Of a stretch of DNA of 64,000 nucleotides, positions 32,993 through 43,711 are shown piece by piece (position 1 is the stretch's first letter; the number at the start of each line of letters is the position of its first letter). Below the pieces are notes generated by a model, which did not search any database, had not been told where the DNA came from, and was given only the letters and a program-made list of their open reading frames with translations. The translations under genes were made by a program, and so were the position numbers. Source of the stretch: Brachionus rotundiformis (taxonomy: Eukaryota > Rotifera > Eurotatoria > Ploima > Brachionidae); the NCBI GenBank assembly GCA_016802295.1, contig JAESIW010000194.1, positions 79,992 to 143,991 of the forward strand, written 5' to 3'.

Positions 32993-33433
32993 ATGTCTGA
33001 ATCAATTTTTACCAGGGTCAATGGAGAGATGCTTTATTCGTTCAGAGGCCAAAATGTCTGCATGATTGGCAAATTAAATAATGTAGGAAAATTTTAAATG
33101 TGAAAATTTTAATTTTTGCTCTAAAAGCTGGCCTCGGACCAAATGTCCTTTGAGATAACAACGCCAGACAATAAGAGCGTTCTGGTCAAGCTAAGAACTC
33201 CGACCAGAGAGATGCTCAGCGATTTTATCGAAGTGTACGGAAGTGTAGATGAGCAAGGAAACATCGTTTGCATGAACTACACCACTTTTGAGCCTTCTGT
33301 CTATGCCAATTTTGGCAAGTTTTTTACTTGAATTAAAAATTAAAAATTAATTTTTGTTTTAGATATGGATCTGTACAATGAGACCATTCAAATGATTCAC
33401 CAATTGCCAAAGCATTATGTCCAAGCAGTTTAG
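32993..33433 (+). CDS. RPA3: RPA3, replication protein A 14-kDa subunit
   Basis: Three exons, 32993-33082, 33128-33314 and 33363-33433, encode 115 residues, close to the human size (121). The OB fold reads TRVNGEMLYSFRGQNVCMIG, then the segment up to FIEVYGSVDEQGNIVCMNY, and the C-terminal helix DLYNETIQMIHQLPKHYVQ, which packs into the RPA trimer core. RPA binds single-stranded DNA in replication and repair. Intron 1 is 45 nt and GT-AG. Intron 2 (33315-33362) must start with GCAAGT to keep the frame, a GC-AG intron: a GT 4 nt later would give a premature stop. Confidence 0.9.
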
Positions 33434-34987
33434 ATATGAACCAAAAAAGACACTGATAAAATCTGTAATTAATTAATAAAATTTGTGGATATATTTTTAT
33501 CAAAATTTTTTCTCACATTTAACTATATCGATTTGTATTTTAATTTTAAATAAAAATTAAAAAAGTTTTTCTACCATTATTTGTTTTTAAAATTAGTTTC
33601 AATTGCTTATAATTTAAGGGTTTTTTATTGGAATTTTTGATGAGAAATTTTGTCACTTTTTGTGACTTACATTTTAAAAAAGTGAATTTGACCATAAGAC
33701 TTTAAAATGGCTTTTCCTATTAACTTGGTTTGTAATCTTAAAATTTGGACACAAAATAACATTTTTACCAGAGTTTTGCAATATCTCTAGGCCTTAATCA
33801 AAAATTTTCAATTAATCAAAAAAAACCAAAATGTACTTTTACCACATGGCTAATATAAATGTAACAAAAGAGTGGACAAATTTGCCAAAAAAAGCAAGGT
33901 ACCGAAATTGATTACAAATTTTATACTTTTACGCAAATTCAACTATTTTTAGGTTTTGTGATATGTGGGTGTAAATTATGGTGATGTTATTGGTATAAGC
34001 ACGTATCTAATTTATTTATAGAAAATGTTTTTTTCCTATTTTTTTTATAAATAAAATATCAATAAACAAAATAATAGCATTTTTAATTTTAAAAACAACT
34101 TGTTATTAAAAGCATGTCTTTTAAAACAGACCCAGAGGACTCTTGATCCTGAAAAATTCTTTTGGCAAAATTTAGATGAATAACCAAAACCTTGGCAATC
34201 TTTGATATCTTTGACATTTTTCATATTCACTGGATAAAAAAATTATGTCATTATAAATATAAATTACCAGATTAGCAGTAGAAAAAATGACATTATGAAA
34301 ACAAATTTTATCTTGTCTATGACTAAAGCTAGGGTCTATATGGAATTGTTATTAAGATTTAAAAGTCAATCATTTGATCAAAAACATTTTCTACATTATA
34401 TTCTTTTATTTAGATGATTAATTTATTTTTATTATACTCGAAAATTATTTTTAGAAATTAAGTTATGCAATAGATTTTAAAAGGTTGATAAATTTATTGT
34501 TCACATACAAAATTCACTCTAAATAAAAAGCTGATTAATAAATTCTTTTATCTAATAAAATATACAATGAGAATAAATTCTAGAATAATTATAAATAAAA
34601 TTTTTAAGAAAACGCTGCTGAAAGCTTAATTTTTATTTAAATTAATTTTCTTTATTATCAGAGGAAGCGAATGTTCAAGACAGAGAAACAAACAAACTAT
34701 AAGGCTTCCATTTTCCTAAAATCAATATTTAAAAAATATCAAGTTGTTTTTAGATTCATAATTAGCATCATTAGTTAAATAGCTGTGTAAACCCTTCAAA
34801 AATCCCAATCAAGCTCAATAAACTAGATTAACTTGTATTATTTATTAGTTAATTAAATATACAGATAGCATAAAATATTTCTATCTAAAATCGAATAAAT
34901 ATTATATGAAACTTCTTCTAACTAAGAAAGTGCATTTTTAATCAAGACGGATTAATTAAATATTTAATTATTGTGATTAAGTCAAAA
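33434..34987. other. intergenic, no gene seen
   Basis: AT-rich with no supported coding region; the small minus-strand frame at 34045-34230 has no domain. Confidence 0.55.
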
Positions 34988-35421
34988 ACATAGAAAATAT
35001 TGGGCCTTTAAGTTCTCTTTTAACTTGATATTTCTTCAAAGGATTTATTATTTATTAATTAATTTTACTCTCGATTTTTGTAGTTTAAGAATTTTAAAGT
35101 GCAGGAAAACTCTAAAAATTGACAGAGAAATTGCACTTTGAATTTTAAAATTTTTTAATTTTTTAAAATGAATGTTCTCATTCAGGACCTTATTTCTCTA
35201 TGTTCTTTTGGCCTACCGAGGACTCCGAGTACTCAAAGGCAAGCTCAGTAGATGCTCTACTTGGTGATTATTGATACTATTGATACTACTTGGAGATTGC
35301 AAGTAGTAAGTAGAACATAGAAAATATTATGCCTTTTCGTTCTCTTTTAACTTGATATTTCTTCAAAGGATTTATTATTTATTAATTAATTTTACTCTCG
35401 ATTTTTGTAGTTTAAGAATTT
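34988..35421. repeat. 107-bp direct repeat pair
   Basis: 34988-35094 and 35315-35421 are nearly identical. The last ~80 bp, from TTCTCTTTTAACTTGATATT onward, match exactly as far as I can read, and the first 27 bp differ at about four positions. The 220-bp spacer contains AAGTAG-type inverted tracts. This could be the terminal direct repeats of a small element or a recent local duplication. Confidence 0.75.
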
Positions 35422-35788
35422 AATTTTTGTTTTAAAGATTATTTTTTGTCAAATATTATTTTGCATATTCAAGAGCTTTTCATTATCAAGCTAAAATGTT
35501 TATCATTTTCACCTTTTTTAAGATATTTTTTATTTATAAAGCTCATTTTAAAGCAAAAACGTGTTAAAAATAGGCAGAAAAAAGAATAAAAATTATTATT
35601 CTAATTTAGCGTAAACTCGTGTTCACGACTTTAAGAGTAAAGCCCAAATCCAACCTTTTTTCTTTTAGAGTTGATTACATCGTTTCCTTGTTATAACAAT
35701 TGGAATTTAATTAGCTACAAAACACCCTGAATATGGGATATTTTCCAAAATTAAAGCCCAGATTTAACTTTGCAAATTCAAATTTAAG

Positions 35789-36078
35789 GGCGTTGTGAAT
35801 TTTGGAACAAACAACAAAATCAAAATATCAAAAATGCCAAAGCTCAAGTTCAAAAGTAGCAAAACATGCTCCGTTAATTGTAGCACTCGGTACATCCTTT
35901 GTACCACCAATATTATGATTCTGCAATACTATGCAATAAGTCTGCGAAATTCAGAACTTGGTGTACAAAGGATGTACCAAGTGCTACAATTCACGGAACA
36001 TGATTTGTTACTTCTGAACTTGAGCTTTGGCATTTTTGATATTTTATTATTGTTTTTGTACTAAAATTTTACAATGCC
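35789..36078. mobile_element. MITE family 2, copy A (9-bp target duplication)
   Basis: A 290-bp near-palindrome starting GGCGTTGTGAATTTTGG and ending AAATTTTACAATGCC, flanked by perfect 9-bp repeats AAATTTAAG (35780-35788 and 36079-36087). Inverted internal arms include AAAATGCCAAAGCTCAAGTT and GGTACATCCTTTGTAC. A second copy lies at 63.75-63.97 kb. It shares with MITE family 1 the terminal TTGTGAA, the 9-bp target size and TTGCAGA-rich interior, so the two families are related. Confidence 0.88.
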
Positions 36079-36379
36079 AAATTTAAGCTATTTTCTATTT
36101 TTAACTTGACATGAATGAATTTAAAGGTAAAATTAAAAAGTTAATAAAAAAATCTATTCTATTCGATACAATAATCCTATTTGAGTTTTAGTTAATAAAT
36201 GATCAAATGATTAAATGTTAACTTTAATTTGGTCTGATAATTTTTCCATTCTCATATCGTGGAAGCTTTTCTCTACCTCTCTTGTTATCTGTATTTACCT
36301 TTTTTGAATATTGAGTTAAGACTTGAGAATTTACATCCTTATCTTTTGAAACATAGTGTCCCGTTTACTTACTTGATTA

Positions 36380-37560
36380 TTTACGGGAGTAAAAATGTAA
36401 GCTGATCTAGGCTTATGTATTATTGGTAAATTTGAAGGCTTTAAGAAGAAAATTTTAAAAGATTGTTCGCAGGCAGACTATTCCAAACATTAACTACTCG
36501 ATTTGTTGAGAAATAATTTTGTTGCATGCAACTTTTCACATCTTCTCTAACCATACATTTATTATCTCTTCTTAAGCTATACAACTGATTTCGAGAAAAA
36601 TGTATGTTAATGGTTTTAAAAGGTTGGATTAATTCTCCTCTCTTCCGTCTTATTTTGGGATTAGCTAAATTAAACATTTACAGCCTTGTGATCATTTAAA
36701 CTTAATCATGAGCTTTGTTGTCGCTTCTGCTCTAAGACAGTATTAATACTTATACATAATATACGCAATATTTTAGTTTTCAAAATTCTATCTAATCTGT
36801 TTTTATTAAGTCAATTTTTTTTTGATTCTACCACTCATTTATTAATTAGTTCCAATCATTAACAACTCTATTTGTAAAAAAAAATCTTATCTAGACAAAG
36901 AGCTTCTTATAAGTTTGCTTCTCAATCTGTTTCGATTAACTCCTGTATTATACTCATTTTTACCCTGTACCAACTTATTTCATCAAGTTCATTCAGATCT
37001 TTTACATTTGTATTAGATCTCGCGTCTCCTCCTAGTTGGCAGTGTCTCTTAAGTCTGTAAATGTAGTCTAAGTAACCAAATCCATTTATACTTCGTGTCA
37101 CTCTTCTCTGTACTCTCTCAAGTGTATCTATATCTTTCTTCAGATATGGATTCCATACTGAAACAACATATTCAAGATGGGGTCGAACAAGACTTATGTA
37201 CATTTTTTTTAATAAAAATGATATCATGGTTGTTAAAGCCATTTAAAAGTAGTCTTAAGCTCTTGCCAATTACGCACTTAATTGTTCACACCATTTCATA
37301 TCGGTCTTTATTATGCATCCCAGTTTCAATCAATTTATGAATTTCATGCTCTTTTGTTATAAAATAATCCGTTTTTGGATTTTTTCTGTCAATATGAATT
37401 CCTTTGCATTTCTCAATATTGAGATTTATTAAACATTCAGCGCACCATTCGACAAGACTATTAATATCATTGTAGAATTGCACTTTCTTTATTTTTTCAT
37501 TTACTTTAATTAATTATACAGCATTTTTACAGTCATCCGCATCATCTCCCCTTGAATGGT
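36380..37560 (-). mobile_element. CR1/Jockey-type LINE remnant
   Basis: Broken minus-strand frames follow the order of a CR1-group reverse transcriptase: ADDCK active-site remnant near 37530, NDINSLVEWCAECLINLNIEKCK (37483), SLVRPHLEYVVSVWNPYLKK and TLERVQRRVTRS (37242), and a C-terminal part RGELIQPFKTINI plus FSTNRVVNVWNSLP (36677). It is similar to the fragment at 7.2-8.1 kb. Stops and frameshifts show it is dead. Confidence 0.8.
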
Positions 37561-40278
37561 AATTTTTGCGGTACTTTATTTACTAGTTTTAAAAAATTGA
37601 CCGAATTTTGCCGATGCTTCTAGTGTTAAAAGCTAATTTTATTTTTATGCTGAGTGTGTTAAATCAAATTGTAGAAAAAAAATATTCTAATGCTAATATT
37701 TTTTTTCAAATTTAATAAATAAATAATTTTAGAAAAAATCAATTTCTAATCTTTTGCTAAATTTTGTATCAGTTAAGGATCAAACTAGCTTTTGAGTAAA
37801 ATTTTTTCGTTTAAGTTAATTTCTTCCTATGATTAAAAAAATTAATAACTTTTAGTCATAATTGATAAAAAACTATACTTTCAAAAAACTCTAAAAATGA
37901 TCAGAAAATCAAATTTTATTAGTTTAAATTATCAAATTATTGAAACCAGAGCCTTTTAGATCGTAAGTTTTTTGACATATTCTTGAGACAAAAAGCTTAC
38001 AAATAGAGCTTATTAGACATAAAGATGAAAAATAAAGATTTTTTATTTGTAACCTTAAAAGTCTTAAAAGCGATTTTATCATAAAATATAAGTTACATCT
38101 TGTTGTTTATATGGTCGCTTAAGTAAAGTAATTTAAAGTTTATCAACTGTTTTAATTCTCTAAATAACTTCATGACCAAATCAAATAGCTGTTACATTAT
38201 ACATGATTTATGTATTTTTTTTTAAAACAAGACACATTTTTTGTTGAATTTATAAAAGATAATTTTTAATTGAAATACAGGCAAGTTCATTTTATTTGAG
38301 GAAATATTTTCATTAATATAAATAGAGGTTATTATTAATTAAATTCATGCAGAAATTATCTCTTTTTTACTTTTATTGCTCATTGTTTAAATAAGACAAA
38401 GCGACACCAGGATCAAGAAGGTCCTAGTTGAAAAATAAGATAGAAGTTTTTGATCGATTCAAAATATCGTTTCAATTCGGAGAGTTTATCTTTAGATATT
38501 TTAATTAATTTAATTTGATTTAAATTATTTTAATGTGACACTCTTAGCGTGTAATTAGAACAAAAATAATTTTATAAAAATATTATCTCAATTAATTGAT
38601 TAGATTCATTTTTAAATTTTTTAACTTATTAGCTCATTTTTTGTAAAGTTTACTTTGAACTTATCTCTTAAGTATTCGTAAACTAGCATTCAAAATAAAT
38701 TTTCAGCCATTACCTAAGACACGATCAGAAACCAAATCAAAAGGTTGCTCAAAAGTAAATGGTAACTGGCAAATTCTGAGTGAATATTTTTGAAATAAAA
38801 AACTTAGAGATAAAATTTTCAAAAAATGAGCTAATAAATTAAAAAATTTAAAAATCAAACTAACCGATCAGTTAATTAAAAATTGTTAATTTTTCAAATT
38901 TACATGACATGTAAATCGTGTTAAATTACAATTATTTAAATTAATAGTCAAAAAAGCTTATGGTAAAAGGATATAGGACAGTGTTCGCTGTACAAATGTA
39001 AAATGCCTCAGACAGTTTATTTTATTTATTCTTTCAAATTTGAAGAAATCTGCTTGAGGCATATTGCCTTTTTTCAACAAATTTTGCCCCATATCCTTTA
39101 TAGGTCTGCTTGTTGTAATAAATATCAATTTATCAATATGATAATGATAAATAACTAAATGATACTTACTTTAATGAAAATTTAATTAAGAAAAAAACAT
39201 TTTTTTTAATTAAAAAATAATTAAAAGATGATTATAAAAGAGCATTTTCTAGGAATTTTCAATTAGCTCAGTCTTGATCGAGAAAAAAACAGATACTAGG
39301 TCTAAACTTACTGTGCAATCTGTAGAGATAGGTTTTCCAATGGTTTAGAATATATATCTAAAAACATTTAATTGTTTTTTTTAATAATATTTTAAGCATA
39401 TTTGTTAAGTAATTTTCAGTGGTGGCTTATTTTCCCAGAGCTATTGTAATATACCAAGTATCACATGATAAAGAGAGCTTTTTTTCCATTAAATTTTTAT
39501 TAAAAATCAATTAATAAGTTTGATTTTGACAAGATTGACTGCGTGTAGACAATCAAAATATTTTAATTTAACTCAACCAACTTTCTCTTTGTTATTTAAG
39601 GATATAAACTAAACTTTAATTTTAAAAACTGGTGTCAAAAACAATTAATTACTATAAAATTTGAATTTTTTTTTAATTTTGTATAATATATTTATATTCT
39701 GATGAGTTCGAATCCTATATGAAAATAAGACTAATCTCTTGATCACAAAGCTTTTCACTCTTTTCCAAATTGGTTCAACTGTATCTTTAAGACAATTTAA
39801 TAATTCTAACAAAAATTTCCTCACTAATTGACTTGTAGTCAAAATTATCATTAAATAGAATTCCTTAATTTTTTCATTTAATTTAAATTTTAATTAGCAA
39901 AATTCGATCGATACTACAAAAATGACAAATTAAAAATAAGCTATTAGCATGACAGCTATAACATAAGTAAACTCGGCCAAATTATTATAATAATTTTTTT
40001 TAAATAAAATTAATAATAATAATAAATTTTGCATTTTTTATTAATAAAATTATATTCTCAGCTATTTCTAATCTTTGGCAATATTCTCAAATATTCTTTA
40101 ATTTAAATATAAATATGCAGATTAAGAGAATAAGACATATTTTTGCATTAGTGAGATTAAATTACAGTCAAAAGCAATTCTCTAAGTTTTAATTAACCAT
40201 TGATGTAGTCTCATCATCCAAGCTTAACTTTTTCCATTCAAAGAAGCGCTTTTTCTATTTCTAAAAATTTTAGATAAA
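37561..40278. other. intergenic, no gene seen except one inverted repeat
   Basis: AT-rich DNA. Apart from the inverted repeat at 38963-39101, nothing is supported. The frame at 39645-39851 (minus) has a protein-like composition but no recognisable family. Confidence 0.5.
38963..39101. repeat. imperfect inverted repeat, MITE-like
   Basis: The ends AAAGGATATAGGAC and GCCCCATATCCTTT are inverted, as are ATGCCTCAGACAG and CTGCTTGAGGCAT inside. The arms are about 50 bp with a short centre. No target duplication was identified. Confidence 0.55.
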
Positions 40279-42309
40279 ATGCCTCAGAAATTGGATGACT
40301 TGATTGATAATTTATGCGCTTTGGAAATAGATGGTCAAAACGCCCAGACCATTGCAAGCAGCATCCAAGACTTTAACTCTCTGAACACAGCCACATTCAG
40401 CTTTGGCAGCCTTAAATCGGACCACCTGGTGGACAAGAGCTTCTCGTTGTGGGTTCAGGGAGCTCTGGAATGGGCGTGCACAGAGCTCAAGCGCGAGCCA
40501 GCCTCAAAGACCGGCTTGTCGCTTGCCTCATCCATTTTGGACATGATCCGGCTGATAAGCCGCGACACCAGCACCATAGGCCTCTTCGAGGCAGACACTC
40601 TGCTTCATCTGATTCAGCAAGTGTCCGGATTGGGCTTGGACGAGCAAGCCAGTTCGCCCCAATTGCAACCAATACACCTATCTGCTCTCATGTCCATGTC
40701 CAATCTAATCTACAACAGCAAGTTTGTTCAAAACTTCTACAGTCAGAGCAATGTGCCAGAGGCTATTACCATTTTTCTGAAACAATTCCAACTCAGCGAC
40801 ACTCTGAGACACGACCAATCGGCCGTGGCCAAAACCACTCTTAACATAGCCATCTTTAAGCTGAGAATTTTGTTTTTGCTTACTGTTTTCAACAAGGATC
40901 TACGCACCAAGCTCAAAGAAAAGCTTCAAGTGACCACTTATCTAATTGAGATAATCGACTTGGTAATGAAGGACAGACTGCAGGCTAGTGAAAATTCCAA
41001 CAACGAGCTGTCAGACTACTGTTACTTGAGCCTGGTTGACATTGATTTCATAAATGAAATATTGAAAATTTTGTACAACTTGACCATGGACATTGGCAAA
41101 GCGTCTAGTCTCAACTTTGCTGGCCAATTTAACCAAAATTGCTCTACTAGTGAAGAGGAAGAGGCTCATTTGATGCATTTGGTGTCCGTATTGCGCGACT
41201 TGATCACCTGTCGCCTCCAATACGACTCACCAAGCGGTCTTAACTTTGAAAAAATAGACAACTTGCACAGCAATATAGTTAACTTGTTGACCAATATGCC
41301 AAGCATATGCTTCGAGGAGCTGATGACACCATGCTATCCGAGCAGTCAGTCAGCCAGCTGCAAGACTGGCAACTGTTACACCAATGCTCGTTTAGCTCAC
41401 AGCCAAAAAAGACAATCGAGAAGATCGAAAAGACAAAGACAAAGGCAAGAAGAAGCAGCAAAGACCAGCAAAGATAGTGTGGAATATGAGAAATATTTTT
41501 TAATCAACAGTGATGAGGATTTGGAATTCGAAGGCAAGAATATGGAAGCAGTGGCCATGATTTTGTCATTTATGGAGCGTCATGTGGCCAATTATGCAAG
41601 CAAACCGTCTGACGCCAAGGCCGATCAGGTGTATCCAGTAGTTTTGTTGTTGTCATTGATGTCCAAGTCAAACAACATAATTAGACACTATTGTAGGCTG
41701 AAGGTGCTGCCTCCGCTTAACAAAAAAGACCTGTTGGCCTTGCCGCAAACAGGCGAGCACATCAGAAATCGCCTGGTTCGCCTCATGACCGATGCCAACT
41801 TGCAGATAAAGCGGCTTGTGGCTCAATTGCTGTTCATATTGTGCAAAGAGAGTGTGAATAGATTGATTAAGTACACTGGCTATGGCAATGCGGCCGGCTT
41901 GCTTGCCGAGGCTGGTCTCATGCTCAGCTCGCACGGAGACCGCGCTGCCTATTCCAGCGACTCGGACAACTCGGACACAGAGGATTTTAAGCAACTAGAG
42001 GACTGCATAAACCCGATTACGGGCAGGGCCGAGCTCGAGCAGGCCAGACTGGACCAGAATAGCCAGAAGTATGTGCCCACAAGCAAAAAAGACATCTTCG
42101 AGGGCTTGACCGAGGAGCAGAAAGAGTACGAGGCTATCCAGCTTGCCAACGCAATCGATAGGCTCACTCGGCTCGGCGGTGGCATCAAACCGGCTACTAT
42201 CGGTCCTGATGGACGAGTGGTCGAGCTCCAGCATGTCCTCGAGCTACAAGAAAAAGCCCTGGACAACTCCCTATGTTCAATTAAGAAAAATACCAATTCA
42301 GATCAATAG
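40279..42309 (+). CDS. RIC8: Ric-8 (synembryn), G-alpha chaperone and guanine nucleotide exchange factor
   Basis: A single 676-residue frame without introns. The family core reads IRHYCRLKVLPPLNKKD, then EHIRNRLVRLMTDANLQIKRLVAQLLFILCKESVNRLIKYTGYGNAAGLLA, which is the Ric-8 C-terminal armadillo region that cradles the G-alpha Ras-like domain. Upstream are further helical repeats. A Lys/Arg and Gln-rich insert lies at about residues 375-400. After the core comes an acidic Ser/Thr stretch (YSSDSDNSDTEDF), the type phosphorylated by CK2 in vertebrate Ric-8A. Ric-8 folds nascent G-alpha subunits and promotes GDP release in the cytosol. The ATG follows ATTTTAGATAAA, so a 5' UTR acceptor is possible. 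The exon is more GC-rich than its flanks. Confidence 0.92.
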   Translation: MPQKLDDLIDNLCALEIDGQNAQTIASSIQDFNSLNTATFSFGSLKSDHLVDKSFSLWVQGALEWACTELKREPASKTGLSLASSILDMIRLISRDTSTIGLFEADTLLHLIQQVSGLGLDEQASSPQLQPIHLSALMSMSNLIYNSKFVQNFYSQSNVPEAITIFLKQFQLSDTLRHDQSAVAKTTLNIAIFKLRILFLLTVFNKDLRTKLKEKLQVTTYLIEIIDLVMKDRLQASENSNNELSDYCYLSLVDIDFINEILKILYNLTMDIGKASSLNFAGQFNQNCSTSEEEEAHLMHLVSVLRDLITCRLQYDSPSGLNFEKIDNLHSNIVNLLTNMPSICFEELMTPCYPSSQSASCKTGNCYTNARLAHSQKRQSRRSKRQRQRQEEAAKTSKDSVEYEKYFLINSDEDLEFEGKNMEAVAMILSFMERHVANYASKPSDAKADQVYPVVLLLSLMSKSNNIIRHYCRLKVLPPLNKKDLLALPQTGEHIRNRLVRLMTDANLQIKRLVAQLLFILCKESVNRLIKYTGYGNAAGLLAEAGLMLSSHGDRAAYSSDSDNSDTEDFKQLEDCINPITGRAELEQARLDQNSQKYVPTSKKDIFEGLTEEQKEYEAIQLANAIDRLTRLGGGIKPATIGPDGRVVELQHVLELQEKALDNSLCSIKKNTNSDQ

Positions 42310-42490
42310 AAAATGTCTTCAAAATTGTATAAATTTTTTTTAAGTGTATTCTTTTTTTTAAAGTCTTGGATTTTTAAAACCGTTTTGCATGTAATTCATT
42401 AAAAGGATGTAAATAAATGAGAATAATTTTTTTTTTCATTTTCTTATTATCTTGTCTAGTTGTGACATTTATTTCCGGTTTTAATGAACC

Positions 42491-43640
42491 GGTATTATGG
42501 CAAAAAAAAAACGTAATTTTTAAAACCAGTTACGCCAACCATGCAGTTGGAGACTCTAAATAGACAATCAGTAGTTGAAATTTACTGCAGTATTGATATT
42601 TGGATAAATGTAATTAATTATTAATTACATTTACTCTAAACCATTGCAACCAGAAGGCCATTTGCTGTCCTGAATAGTAACTAGTCTTTTAAGTATAGGA
42701 GATTAAGTATTTTATAAAGATAAATAAATGTCTATTTAAGCGACTAGTAATTTTTTATAAATACAATTTTAACTGATCTAAATATAATAGATAATTTAAA
42801 TACTGTTAAAACAATAAAATCACCAAAGCTCTATTAATAAGTCCAATAAAGTATTTAAAAGAAGAGAAGTATTTTTTCCTAGCTTTAAATTTAATCTAAA
42901 GAATTTTAGAAACTAATTTAATTAATTAATTTTAATTCACAGAATGATATTTTTTAAAATTTCATTAACTCAACTTTATTAAATAAATTGTTGCTCCTTT
43001 AAAAATGTTATTAGGTATTTATTTGAAAAAAAATTTCTTTGATTATTAATTAAAATTTACAATTAGATATACTACACTAAAAATTTATTATATCTGAAAT
43101 AAAAATGTAATTATCTAATAAAAAGAACTAGTATTATGGCAAAAAAAATGTAATTTTTAAAACCAGTTACACCAACCAGAAGGCGCTTTTCCATAAGTGC
43201 CATTTGCAGTCCTGAATAGTAACTAGTCTTTTAACTATAGGAGACAAGATACTTAATTAAGATAAATAAATGACTAGTTAAGCGACTGATATTACTTACT
43301 TCGCATCCAATAATTCGCATCAATTATCTTCAAATTAATGGATTACAACAATTATTAATCTATTATCTAATTAAGTTAAATATTTTTTTAAACAATAAAA
43401 CTATTAAAGCTTTGTCAAAAAGTCTAATTAAGTATTCAAAATATTTTCCCAGCTTCTGAGTTTATCTAAATTCAAGTACGACCTCAGGCCTGTAGAAACA
43501 AATTTAATTAATTTTAATTTAACTTAACTAAAATTGAATAAATTTTCGCATAGCTATTTAATTGATAATTGAAAAATAATAATTTACAATTATAGATATG
43601 ATACAAGAAAATAATAAAATTATTGAACAATATAAAAAAT
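42491..43640. repeat. diverged tandem duplication of ~0.6 kb
   Basis: 42491-43125 and 43130-43640 share in the same order: GTATTATGGCAAAAAAAA, TTTTTAAAACCAGTTAC, CCTGAATAGTAACTAGTC, AAGATAAATAAATG and AAGCGACT, followed by weaker similarity. The first copy has an extra ~60 bp. Non-coding; it fills the space between Ric-8 and Ariadne-2. Confidence 0.75.
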
Positions 43641-43711
43641 TAAATTATCTAATAATAATTAAAAAAATTAATAAAAATTTTTATTAATTATATAGAAAAA
43701 ATTTTGGGAGA

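Noticed and set aside
39645..39851. Protein-like minus-strand frame of 68 codons
   Set aside because: No recognisable motif, no splice context and no neighbour support. Treated as chance.
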